A DNA stretch of 64,000 bases from a virus, in IMG/VR virus record IMGVR_UViG_3300035150_000015, positions 40,444 to 104,443 of that record. One strand, 5' to 3'. The notes under the pieces were generated by a model that had not been told where the DNA came from, searched no databases, and worked only from the letters and a program-made list of their open reading frames with translations. Positions 56,332-64,000 of the stretch are shown piece after piece (the first letter of the stretch is position 1; each line of letters opens with the position of its first letter). A program made the position numbers and the translations under genes.

Positions 56332-59300
56332 CTATCGTATAGGACACGCTCCTGAAGAGCACTCCTCCACCTCCATATCACCACCCCTTACTAAAAGGGA
56401 GTCGTGCTTAATCTGTCCGTACATCTCTTCATACTCAAGTCTGGTACAACTTTCGTAGGGAGGCTGAGCGTAACCATGAGACCTGGGCAGGCATGAGGTG
56501 CTCTTGAGGCGAGGCACAAACTCACGAAGACAAGAAGCTAACTCTTCTCTCTCCGTCTCTGGGTCGAAATTCAAAGTAGCTGAAACAGCGTTGTCAGACC
56601 ACCATTCTTGGATAGCGGCCTGCCGCTCGAACTGACCCCGAAGAGTTTCATTCTTGCTGGTAACCCGGGAATTTTGAGCCTTGGCTGGGAAAGAGAACAC
56701 CCAGGTCCTACGAGTCTTGTCGTAACAATCTTCTTCGAAAGGAACCCCAGCCTCCATCATAGCCTCGGACATTGGGTCGTTTTTAGCGATTCGGGTTCGT
56801 CGAATGTAGTACGGCGCATGAGGAGCGTGGATCCCAGGACTAGATCCATTCAGCAGACTGGTTGTACCACTGGGTTTGGTAGTGGTGACCGCAATCGGAC
56901 GATTCACCCTAAGCCCATCGGCATAATTATCAGCCTCATAACGGACGTACCCGTACCAATCGGCCAACAGATCGGGGGTCCACTCGAAGTCGCAAATTCC
57001 TCCGAGACCTACACCCACCCTCATGTTTTTTCGTTGAATTGCGTCAGACTCCGGGTCCAATAATGTTTGGAGCCTTTGGCGGAGACAATACCGGGTCACC
57101 AGTCGGAATACTGACCTGGGATCTGTGGAGGGCTTAAACTTGGCTGGAAAAACCTCAGCTAGGTTACAGGCCTCCCGGTCGGCCAAAGGCACTTCCCCGC
57201 AGTTGGCTACATACACCCCTATGTAAGATAAGCTCCCACCTTTACTCCTAGTGGAGGTGACCGTGGCTACTGTGTGAAAGTCGTCCACCGTGATATTGTA
57301 CACAGTATGTTCCCCTGAAAGCTCCTCAACCCTAGCTACCTTATGGTTATAGGAGTTCCCAGCTTCAGCCACTTCCTCAAACGAACGGAAACCAAACTTC
57401 AAAGTAGGACCAATTCTAAAAGGAAGTCCCTCTGACTTGCAAAAAAAAGACCATTCCTTACGATTGGGCGGCCGACCCAGACTAAATTTCAAATCGGAGA
57501 AGGCCTTGGCCTGCTTGAGTTTGGTATCTTTCATTCTTGCACTGTGAGTCTTGTCAGTGCCAGCTACCCTTCGAGCCTTCACAGAAGGGTCTGAATTCAA
57601 ATACAAAGTACCACAAGCATTGGAGCAAAAAGAGTACTCCCGGTGTTCATGGCTTACCTCAAACGAAGCGCCGCATCCTTCACACACCTTTGGTACCAAA
57701 ACCCGGCCATCCTTCAGTCGGGCATCGTAACCTTGCTCCAACATAGATTGGTAGGTCCTGACTACTCGAGGGTCCTCACCAACAGCCTCAAAGCCCAATT
57801 CCAGAGCACACGACTTAGCCAGAGTCAGGATAGAACCTAAGGAGTTCGAACGAAATTCGGAAAAGCGTTGAGGAAGACCTAGCTCCTTAGCATGCTCCCG
57901 CCACTCCTTCCTACTGAACCTACGGCCCAATTTCCGAGTCAACCCTAGAGCGTGCTCCCGAATGTCCCCATTAGATAGCCCGGACCACCGACCATTTTTC
58001 TCTCCGGTCTGGTCAATCTCACCATGGAGCCTAGCATGCTCCCTGAAAGTCATAATCTGGAGGTTTTCCGGGGAATTGTTGAGCTGGTCATAGTCCTTGT
58101 GATGAACAACCAAGCCGCCTGTGTTAGCAAAGCCATTTTGCCTACAAGTCGAATAGACTTCCTTCCATCTCTCGGGGTCATGGAATCGGGCGATAAGCCG
58201 ATGTTCAAAAACCCGGCTATCGTGGTAGTCCAGGGTGTTGCAATGAACCAAATAATAGTCCTTGCTGCCCTTCTTCACCCTCTCCAGAGCCTTAGTAAAT
58301 CTAGGGAGACTCATACCGGACTCAAGCTCAGATGCCACCACAACAGACCCGTCTCTCAGAACAAACTTGTGGTCAGGAGTGGTATCCAGGTAACCCCCAT
58401 CATCCAACCACACACGAACCAGCTTCTTAGCATACCCAGTAACCCTGGGATTTCTCCCCATCTTGATCTCAACCTTACCGGTAGCTTTGTTCATAGAGTA
58501 TACAGGGACGTCTAGGCCTTCCTCAGCCAACTGCTGAATTGACACAGCATTTCTACCATCAGCCACAGCAATCAAAGTGTCACCAGAAAAACACGGGTTG
58601 ATTCCAGTCGCCCCCGGGTCCGTCTGCCAGATCAAAGGCAGGTTGATAATCCCAGGCTCCCCGTACTCAATGTTATCTGTAACCAGCCGCTCCCAATTGA
58701 AGTCCTCAAGCTGCCCCCACGATCGGAACATGATGCTATTGTTGGACGTGTGACGGTGGCTTGAAACAGCCTCCCAATCCTTCTTTGCGTCCCTAAAGGA
58801 TTGGTCGGTGGCTTCACCAAGAGCGATGATAGCACTCCGGCGAACATTTCCACTCTTGATACAAAGGCCAATATGGTTAGTGATATCCAAAGCCTCTACC
58901 GAGGTAAGTCTCCTACCCCTGGCTCCTCGAATGATACCCCAAGCTGCTCGTAGTAGGTGGGCTAGTGGGCCCGGGCCGCAAGCAATCCCACCAAAAGTGC
59001 GAATCAGTGAACCACGAGGACGCACATCTGAAACGTCGATAACCAAGTCCTTGCCAGCGTAGGCAGCCTCTAGTACTTTACCCAGAGACGTGACCCATCC
59101 CTCACGAGAGTCTTCGCACAGATATCGAGGGGTGCTCCCATTGAGGAAAGCGGGGCCCTCCGGATGAACTTCATCATAATCCGGGTGGTCTTCTCTGCAC
59201 CAAACGGCAAATCGAGCCTGGTTGTCCACAACATCCGGAAGAGTGTCCAGGCTCCCCAACCCCACACCCACACCACCGCCAAGCATCAGCTGGTTAGCCG

Positions 59301-59664
59301 TCCAAGTCCAATCGTCGATGCCCCTAAGAGTAACAAACCAACAATTGTACCTAGCGTCCGCCGGGATACCTGGAACTCCACCGGTCCACAGGCCACGACC
59401 TGGGGGAAGAGCCTGTCCTGTCCAGAACAAGTGAAATAGCTGCTGGGCCTCTCTCGGGGAAACCCCGGGCGACAGGTTCGTGTTTCCTTCCACTACCCTA
59501 CGGATTGTATCCGTCCACGTCTCTACGTTCCCTCTGCAATACTTCGTAAGATAGGTAGACCGGGCCAAGAGGGAAGAGAATGGGTCGCCCTCCTGACGAT
59601 AAGGGTCCAAGAATTCTTCCTCCAATCTGATCTGGGACGGGCGAGCAACTGTAACAATCTCCAT
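56332..59664 (-). CDS. Class II ribonucleotide reductase (B12-dependent) with intein
   Basis: The 1110-residue precursor has a 464-residue intein, leaving 646 residues. The extein matches monomeric adenosylcobalamin-dependent reductases: ARYNCWFVTL with the N-terminal reducing Cys, NPCGEVPLADREACNL around the radical Cys and Glu, KPSGTTSLLNGSSPGIH and a C-terminal redox pair in ECSSGACPIR. Class II enzymes reduce nucleotides in air or without it and need B12 rather than a second subunit. The reading frame starts ATG 59662-59664 with GAGGAACCC upstream. It supplies deoxynucleotides for phage replication. Confidence 0.9.
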   Translation of the reverse strand: MEIVTVARPSQIRLEEEFLDPYRQEGDPFSSLLARSTYLTKYCRGNVETWTDTIRRVVEGNTNLSPGVSPREAQQLFHLFWTGQALPPGRGLWTGGVPGIPADARYNCWFVTLRGIDDWTWTANQLMLGGGVGVGLGSLDTLPDVVDNQARFAVWCREDHPDYDEVHPEGPAFLNGSTPRYLCEDSREGWVTSLGKVLEAAYAGKDLVIDVSDVRPRGSLIRTFGGIACGPGPLAHLLRAAWGIIRGARGRRLTSVEALDITNHIGLCIKSGNVRRSAIIALGEATDQSFRDAKKDWEAVSSHRHTSNNSIMFRSWGQLEDFNWERLVTDNIEYGEPGIINLPLIWQTDPGATGINPCFSGDTLIAVADGRNAVSIQQLAEEGLDVPVYSMNKATGKVEIKMGRNPRVTGYAKKLVRVWLDDGGYLDTTPDHKFVLRDGSVVVASELESGMSLPRFTKALERVKKGSKDYYLVHCNTLDYHDSRVFEHRLIARFHDPERWKEVYSTCRQNGFANTGGLVVHHKDYDQLNNSPENLQIMTFREHARLHGEIDQTGEKNGRWSGLSNGDIREHALGLTRKLGRRFSRKEWREHAKELGLPQRFSEFRSNSLGSILTLAKSCALELGFEAVGEDPRVVRTYQSMLEQGYDARLKDGRVLVPKVCEGCGASFEVSHEHREYSFCSNACGTLYLNSDPSVKARRVAGTDKTHSARMKDTKLKQAKAFSDLKFSLGRPPNRKEWSFFCKSEGLPFRIGPTLKFGFRSFEEVAEAGNSYNHKVARVEELSGEHTVYNITVDDFHTVATVTSTRSKGGSLSYIGVYVANCGEVPLADREACNLAEVFPAKFKPSTDPRSVFRLVTRYCLRQRLQTLLDPESDAIQRKNMRVGVGLGGICDFEWTPDLLADWYGYVRYEADNYADGLRVNRPIAVTTTKPSGTTSLLNGSSPGIHAPHAPYYIRRTRIAKNDPMSEAMMEAGVPFEEDCYDKTRRTWVFSFPAKAQNSRVTSKNETLRGQFERQAAIQEWWSDNAVSATLNFDPETEREELASCLREFVPRLKSTSCLPRSHGYAQPPYESCTRLEYEEMYGQIKHDSLLVRGGDMEVEECSSGACPIR
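57202..58593 (-). other. Ribonucleotide reductase intein with HNH endonuclease
   Basis: The 464-residue intein spans residues 358-821 of the precursor. It begins CFSGDTLIAVADGRNAVSIQ and ends SYIGVYVAN, followed by the catalytic Cys of NPCGEVPL. The penultimate residue is Ala, not the usual His. Block B is TTPDHKF. In place of LAGLIDADG it has an HNH motif: LVVHHKDYDQLNNSPENLQI, with a possible zinc-finger pair (CEGCGASFE, CSNACG) further on. It inserts at the active-site Cys codon (checked: Cys TGT 58591-58593, Asn AAC 57202-57204). Confidence 0.92.
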
Positions 59665-59671
59665 GGGTTCC

Positions 59672-60643
59672 TCACGTAGAAATAGCTAAGACGGCCAACT
59701 CGATACGAGTCCTCTTCGAATTGGCCGCTCCTTTGACTTGGGATTCCAGTCCACATAGCATTTGCATTTGATTTAGGAGGTGGCTGAACTTATGAGCCCT
59801 AGCCAAAGGCACGAGGTTCTTCTCGCAAGCAAAAGCATGCATGTTGAGCCATCGAGCTATAATCTTCACCTCGTCCCCCTTGTCTAGCATCTGACGAGCA
59901 ACGAGGATCTTCTCAGCTTGATTCATCAGGGCACTGACGATCTGCACTGAAGCGGAGTCCCCAGCGCTCTTGTAGAGAGACGAAGCAATCTTGAGGGCGG
60001 TAACGGGCTTTTTTCTAAAGGCTGCATCCGCTACCTGAAAGGCACTAGACGAGTTGAGAGGAGTCACCACCGAAATGACATGAGACTTTTCTACCTTGAC
60101 CCCCTCACCCACCAGATGAACCAGCTTCTTGAGCTCGTTCACTGTAGGGCCCAAGTTGTCCCCCAGCAAATGATAGAAGGCCTCAGCAACACCTTCCCCG
60201 AGAACCAAATTCAGGCCCTTGGCCTCTTTCCGAATCCTAGCCAAAATCTTGTCAACTTGCCAAGGTTTGTAAGCCTCAAAATGGTACACCTTCCCCTTTA
60301 GTCCCGCTTTTGCCCACACCCCCTTCAATTCTTTAGACCGGACGGCGGCCAACAAAACAACAGAAGTGTCCCCAGGGTCCTTCTCCTCAATATACTCTTC
60401 CAGTGCTTCCTCCCCGGACACCTTGTGAGCGTTGTCCAAAATGACAGCCCGGTTGACGACCCGGTCTATCTCAAAACTAGGGACCGACTCGCAAGCAGAC
60501 ACAACCTCCCCGCCAGTCAACTTAGTCCCATCCAGAACCGTAACAAAACGGTCCCCACCTGCCCGCCCTCTGGCCAAGAGCCGGTCTATAAGGAACCCTT
60601 CTTCTCCATAAGCGATGACAAAAGGATGCTTCCTAGGTGCCAT
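59672..60643 (-). CDS. holA: DNA polymerase III delta subunit
   Basis: The 323-residue protein (ATG 60641-60643, MAPRKHPFVIAYGEEGFLID) matches HolA: the YGEExFLI start of domain 1, NRAVILDNAHKV, SVVLLAAVRSKELKGVWAK, NELKKLVHLVGEGVKVEKSH, AFQVADAAFRKKPVTALKIA and a helical collar domain. Delta opens the beta clamp during loading. The delta-prime gene lies directly upstream, 11 bp away. DnaX and the clamp-like protein are encoded further downstream in the window. Confidence 0.85.
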   Translation of the reverse strand: MAPRKHPFVIAYGEEGFLIDRLLARGRAGGDRFVTVLDGTKLTGGEVVSACESVPSFEIDRVVNRAVILDNAHKVSGEEALEEYIEEKDPGDTSVVLLAAVRSKELKGVWAKAGLKGKVYHFEAYKPWQVDKILARIRKEAKGLNLVLGEGVAEAFYHLLGDNLGPTVNELKKLVHLVGEGVKVEKSHVISVVTPLNSSSAFQVADAAFRKKPVTALKIASSLYKSAGDSASVQIVSALMNQAEKILVARQMLDKGDEVKIIARWLNMHAFACEKNLVPLARAHKFSHLLNQMQMLCGLESQVKGAANSKRTRIELAVLAIST

Positions 60644-60654
60644 AAAGGTTCCGT

Positions 60655-61623
60655 CTACCCGCAAAAAACGGTGGCAAATAAAGACTTTACATGGAATGGG
60701 ATATTGATCTTGCCACGAGACCGATCTTGGAAGATCTTGAGTCCATCCTGGAGCGCCATCAGCCGGTTATCCCCAAGTTGTCCCCTTAGAACCTCAAGCT
60801 CCTCTAAAAGATCGGCATTCACAAGACGAGAGGAGTCGTACTTCACCATTACCAGATCTCGCACCAAGAAGTCGAGGAACCGCAGACCCAGAGACAGCTC
60901 GTCGTCCTCAGGCTTCTTTGAGTAGAGGTTATCCACAGAGGAGAAAATAAGAGACAAGTCACCACTTAGGCCCAATTTCACAATGCTCAAAATTCGGTTT
61001 CTCAGGTCTAGGACACCGGCACCAGAATAGCTGACGGCCCTGCCAATCGAACCTTCTGCTAGGCGTGTGTACACAAGAGCTCTAAGGGGGTCCATTCCAG
61101 ATTCGTCGTCTCCAGTAAGCACCTTCTTCACGAACTCTTCACTCAACCTGTTGTACCTAACTTCACCACACCGGGAACGGATGGTCGGTAGAACTGCTTC
61201 CGCACGTTCGACCAGAAGAAAAAACTGGGTCCTTTTAGGGGGTTGTTCCAATGTCTTCAACAGAGCATTCCCGGCGGCCGAAGTCATTCTGTCTGCACCG
61301 TCCACCAGGACAAATCGAGTCTTCGCCAAAGACGGAAATGTAACGGTCGACCGAATGAGGCCACGGACTGTGTCGACTCCGATTTCTTTCCCCTCCTGGG
61401 GTTTGACCAGAATGAAATCGGGGTGCACACCATGGTCAACTTGGTAGCAATGAGGGCTCGAGGGGTTTCCCTTGGACCAAAGTTCTTTGGCGGCCTCAGC
61501 CACTGAAAAACGGCGACCCACGCCCTCTTCCCCGACCAACAAAAGGGGGTCCGTGATTTTGCCCTCAACTACCTTTCTAAGGTAGCGTACCCCCAATTCT
61601 TGTTCTCGTACATCACTCAGCAA
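60655..61623 (-). CDS. holB: DNA polymerase III delta-prime subunit
   Basis: The 322-residue protein matches HolB: HPDFILVKPQEGKEIGVDTV, VLVDGADRMTSAAGNALLKT, LEQPPKRTQFFLL and TIRSRC. The P-loop region GEEGVGRRFSV lacks the Lys of a functional Walker A motif, as expected for the non-ATPase delta-prime. The start is a TTG at 61621-61623 with GGAG seven bases ahead. No in-frame ATG lies near the 5' end. It overlaps the upstream zinc-ribbon gene. Confidence 0.88.
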   Translation of the reverse strand: MLSDVREQELGVRYLRKVVEGKITDPLLLVGEEGVGRRFSVAEAAKELWSKGNPSSPHCYQVDHGVHPDFILVKPQEGKEIGVDTVRGLIRSTVTFPSLAKTRFVLVDGADRMTSAAGNALLKTLEQPPKRTQFFLLVERAEAVLPTIRSRCGEVRYNRLSEEFVKKVLTGDDESGMDPLRALVYTRLAEGSIGRAVSYSGAGVLDLRNRILSIVKLGLSGDLSLIFSSVDNLYSKKPEDDELSLGLRFLDFLVRDLVMVKYDSSRLVNADLLEELEVLRGQLGDNRLMALQDGLKIFQDRSRGKINIPFHVKSLFATVFCG

Positions 61624-61816
61624 TGGTGTTCTCCGGCAGTAGATTTCGAGAGCGTCCTTCCACAGGAACCATCTGTATTACTACGAGATAGTTCTGACCA
61701 CATTCGGAACACTCGAGTCTATCAGGGGCTACCCCTGTTGATTCCAATCTACCTTTACACCGAAGACACTTAATGTAGCCACCCAACAAAGTGGGATTCT
61801 TCTTTGGATCAGGCAT
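61613..61816 (-). CDS. Small zinc-ribbon protein
   Basis: The 67-residue protein has two CxxC pairs (IKCLRCKG and LECSECGQN) forming a zinc ribbon like those in RNA polymerase subunits and phage Com-type proteins. The C-terminal tail is short. It overlaps the delta-prime start by 11 bp. It may bind DNA or a replisome or transcription partner. No specific family was recognised. Confidence 0.7.
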   Translation of the reverse strand: MPDPKKNPTLLGGYIKCLRCKGRLESTGVAPDRLECSECGQNYLVVIQMVPVEGRSRNLLPENTIAE

Positions 61817-61822
61817 GAAAAC

Positions 61823-62629
61823 CTACTTCACCAAACGACGGAAACGAAGGAAGTCATAGACCATACCCCAAGGAAAATTGTCCTGAATCCTACCCAGTCG
61901 AGCAGCATTCAGAGTCTGGTCAATGTAAGTCCTAATCTTATTCCGACTCCAACACATGAAGTAGTATTGGGAAGTCACGAAGTGATCTTCCATATTGGTC
62001 TTGAGGCGTTCGTCTGTCGAGTAACCAAGCCATTGACACAGAGCCAGAGACATAGAATAACCACGCTTCTCCCAATGCGTGCGGCTAGGAGACGGCCAGG
62101 GGCCGAGACAAAGAAGGCCACCCAAGAACCACAAAGATGACCACCCGGCCAAGAACCCTGAGAGACAGAGAGCCCCCGCCAAACCAAGAACCAAGAGGAT
62201 AATGGACAAGACCCTCCACCGGGCAACAACACAAGCCAGCAAGTAAACTGTCAGGGGGAGAAGAAGCAAAACAGCTTTCCAGCCAGCAAGGAATACAAAT
62301 ACGGCCAGGGGTATGACACACAAGATCTGGGGAAAGAGGTAGGACAATGTAAACCACAGAGGATTTCTCTTGTGGTCACAAGCATGAACAAACTCATGGG
62401 CCAAAACATTGAATGACCTCTGAGGCTTTGACGTGTAGTACTTTTCCGACGGGAAGGCCACACCGGTACCCAAAGTAGTCACAAATTCAGTCATGTAGCC
62501 AGGATTCACAGGTTTCAACAGAAAACCAAGAACTTTGTGTGTTACAGACTGGTCCTTGTAGGAAATACCCAATTCTGGAATTTTCTCCCGGAGGAAAGCC
62601 TCGAATTCCCGCAGAGTACCCAAATTCAT
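61823..62629 (-). CDS. Multi-pass membrane HExxH metallopeptidase-like protein
   Basis: The 268-residue protein has HEFVH at about residues 78-82 (NVLAHEFVHACDHKRNP). A possible third zinc ligand lies in the conserved-looking HWEKRGYSMSLAL block near 185-197. Between them lie about four hydrophobic segments (roughly 93-115, 118-136, 139-161, 164-178). GAGGTAGTC precedes the ATG at 62627-62629. The topology, a zinc site before the membrane segments with a third ligand after them, resembles other membrane-embedded phage proteases I recall from large phages. It may process host or phage membrane proteins (inference). Confidence 0.75.
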   Translation of the reverse strand: MNLGTLREFEAFLREKIPELGISYKDQSVTHKVLGFLLKPVNPGYMTEFVTTLGTGVAFPSEKYYTSKPQRSFNVLAHEFVHACDHKRNPLWFTLSYLFPQILCVIPLAVFVFLAGWKAVLLLLPLTVYLLACVVARWRVLSIILLVLGLAGALCLSGFLAGWSSLWFLGGLLCLGPWPSPSRTHWEKRGYSMSLALCQWLGYSTDERLKTNMEDHFVTSQYYFMCWSRNKIRTYIDQTLNAARLGRIQDNFPWGMVYDFLRFRRLVK

Positions 62630-62636
62630 GACTACC

Positions 62637-62891
62637 TCAAATTTGAAATGACCCTCCTACCCTCAGCGCCCAAGTGTGGTTACACTTAACACAACGATAG
62701 GCTCTCTGGCCAATCTGAGGGGGAGACTCTAATTTTATTTCCACAGCCTCCATCGAGTCACACTTCTCGTTTCGGCACTTGAGAAAGATCACGGATTCCT
62801 TAGGAGTAGCCTTCTCGGCCAAACCAGGAGTGACTCCAGCAGGGTCGATTTGGGCTGTCTCAGGGGCTTCAGCGGAGTTCTTGTCTGACAT
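62637..62891 (-). CDS. Small zinc-ribbon protein of phage type
   Basis: The 84-residue protein has a disordered N-terminal half and a zinc ribbon: LKCRNEKCDSMEAVEIK (pair C-x4-C) and RAYRCVKCNHTWALRVGG (pair CxxC). The C-x4-C first knuckle and 'YRCxxCxxTW' second knuckle resemble short conserved proteins I have seen near replication genes in other phages. It could bind nucleic acid. It lies between the membrane protease and an unknown gene. Confidence 0.7.
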   Translation of the reverse strand: MSDKNSAEAPETAQIDPAGVTPGLAEKATPKESVIFLKCRNEKCDSMEAVEIKLESPPQIGQRAYRCVKCNHTWALRVGGSFQI

Positions 62892-62909
62892 GTGAGTTTT
62901 CCTTTACAT

Positions 62910-63320
62910 CTAGAGATTCGAAGTAGGATAAGATTCGGGGAAGAGGGTCTCAAGAATGCCCAATACGTGCTGGTAGCGCTGACTCTGATGCGTTTCCACC
63001 AAAGCAGAGTCATCCGCCACCTCGGGGTTCAAAGACACCCCAGGGGGCCCCATAAACGTCAAGTATGAAGTGAAAACCCCCTCCTTCACCAGAGGGGCGA
63101 TCTTTTCCCAATCCTCATTGAGAATGGCCACATCAAAGTTTCGGCCAGAGAGCCGTACGAACTTCGTATTCTTTACGACACGAACTCCAACACGGCTCCC
63201 CGGATTCGACCAGGCAATTAAAGCTACAGCCACTTCGGGCAGATCTTGCTTGCGTAGGCGAGAAAGCCTACGGCCATTTACGAGAGCGAGTCTAGAATCC
63301 ACTCTAGGAGGGATCCACAA
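62910..63320 (-). CDS. Unknown protein next to GroEL
   Basis: The 136-residue protein is probably alpha/beta, with VAVALIAWSNPGSRVGVRVV, then KNTKFVRLSGRNFDVAILNE. The start is a TTG at 63318-63320; a GTG six codons later is also possible. No Shine-Dalgarno is clear for either. It lies 10 bp after the GroEL stop. No family was recognised. Confidence 0.55.
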   Translation of the reverse strand: MWIPPRVDSRLALVNGRRLSRLRKQDLPEVAVALIAWSNPGSRVGVRVVKNTKFVRLSGRNFDVAILNEDWEKIAPLVKEGVFTSYLTFMGPPGVSLNPEVADDSALVETHQSQRYQHVLGILETLFPESYPTSNL

Positions 63321-63330
63321 GAAGACTAGT

Positions 63331-64000
63331 CTACCGATCAGCCGGTTTGGGCGGAGTAGACTTTCGAACCAAAGTTTCTGTAGTAAGCATAAGGCTGGCC
63401 ACAGAAACAGCGTTGATCAGCGCACTAACCACGACTTTGGTGGGGTCAAGGATGCCAGCCTCCATCATGTTCTTAGGCTGCAAGTCAGTGGCATCGACTC
63501 CAACAAAAAGGTCCTGGTCCTCAAGACGCTCCAGCCAGACCTCCCCATTGGCTCCAGCATTTTTCAGGATCTGCCGCATAGGCTCACGACAGGCCTCCCG
63601 AACCAACTCCGCTCCAGCCAACGCATCCCCAGACAATGCCTCCCATTCTCGGCAAGTGACGGCCTCCTGGGCAGCCCTCCATAGAGCCACCCCTCCACCA
63701 GCGACCACACCAGAATCTACCGACGCACGGGTAGCGTAAAGGGCATCTTCCATCCGGGCCTTGAGCTCCTTCAGTTCAACCTCAGTGGAGGCCCCCACCT
63801 TGATGATGCATACACCACCCTGAAGTTTCCCGAGGCGATCCCGAAGATGGTCAGCGTCGTACTCCGAGCCAGACCTTTCAATCTCAGCCCGAATCTGAGT
63901 CTCACGAAGATCGATGGCTTCACTGTCACCACTACCATCAATAATAGTGGTGGTCTTGTCAGTTACCTTAACACGGCCAGCCTGCCCCAAGAAGAACAAA
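63331..64000 (-). CDS. groEL: GroEL chaperonin, C-terminal part (N-terminus outside window)
   Basis: The frame is open to base 64000, so at least the last 222 residues of a Cpn60 chaperonin are visible. Matches include LGQAGRVKVTDKTTTI, RLGKLQGGVCIIKVGASTEV, KARMEDALYATRASVDSGVV, AGGGVALWRAAQEA and ILDPTKVVVSALINAVSVAS, LMLTTETLV. Canonical residues for the ATP site lie further upstream or in DATDLQPKNMMEAGI. The C-terminus lacks the GGM repeats of bacterial GroEL and ends KSTPPKPADR. It would fold phage proteins, probably the capsid, in an infected cell. Confidence 0.92.
   Translation of the reverse strand, partial: LFFLGQAGRVKVTDKTTTIIDGSGDSEAIDLRETQIRAEIERSGSEYDADHLRDRLGKLQGGVCIIKVGASTEVELKELKARMEDALYATRASVDSGVVAGGGVALWRAAQEAVTCREWEALSGDALAGAELVREACREPMRQILKNAGANGEVWLERLEDQDLFVGVDATDLQPKNMMEAGILDPTKVVVSALINAVSVASLMLTTETLVRKSTPPKPADR

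Overview
The window is one contiguous block of a tailed double-stranded DNA phage genome (Caudoviricetes). It holds a large terminase, a portal, a prohead-protease-like protein, a scaffold-like protein and a major capsid protein, followed by a phage-borne replication and recombination set. Every supported gene reads on the minus strand. Start and stop codons commonly overlap or abut, and no gap without a gene exceeds 300 bp. Two genes run off the window edges, so the genome is larger than 64 kb. The number of host-like replication genes suggests a large or jumbo phage (inference). The host cannot be named from the sequence. It is presumably a bacterium, because the replication, sigma, NusG and GroEL homologues are all of bacterial type.

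Read in the direction of transcription (high to low coordinates), the right end begins with a GroEL chaperonin C-terminus and small zinc-ribbon and membrane-protease genes. Next come the delta-prime and delta clamp-loader subunits, a class II ribonucleotide reductase split by an HNH intein, NAD-dependent DNA ligase, a RecD-like helicase, an acidic-tailed candidate ssDNA-binding protein, a RuvC-like resolvase and RecA. A Rad50/SbcC homologue appears split into two genes (46440-47915 and 42321-43004), with SbcD, a Cas4-like Fe-S nuclease, a coiled-coil protein and a sliding-clamp-like protein between them. A DnaG-type TOPRIM protein follows. After a 299-bp leader with competing hairpins come a degenerate phage metallopeptidase, DnaX, a NusG-flap endonuclease fusion and a sigma-70 region 4-like protein.

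A three-module HNH-type endonuclease separates this set from the structural genes. The head region then runs from an Ig-like protein through several conserved phage proteins, a terminase-small-subunit candidate, TerL (intein in its Walker A motif), tandem paralogues, portal, prohead protease (intein with its own zinc motifs), scaffold and decoration-like protein to the major capsid protein, which ends in a strong intrinsic terminator. Beyond it lie a four-part HTH/LAGLIDADG/methyltransferase/zinc-finger protein, a fibre-like protein, a membrane HExxH protein, uracil-DNA glycosylase and a run of structural or unknown proteins ending in a leucine-rich-repeat protein.

The most unusual features are the NusG-FEN fusion with an internal start, the split Rad50, the endonuclease-methyltransferase fusion beside the capsid gene, three inteins at catalytic or metal-binding residues, a bacterial-type clamp and clamp loader carried by a phage, and repeated junction motifs that may be promoters. 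No tRNA, rRNA, CRISPR array or insertion sequence was recognised. No tail tape measure, replicative DNA polymerase or replicative helicase is present in this window.
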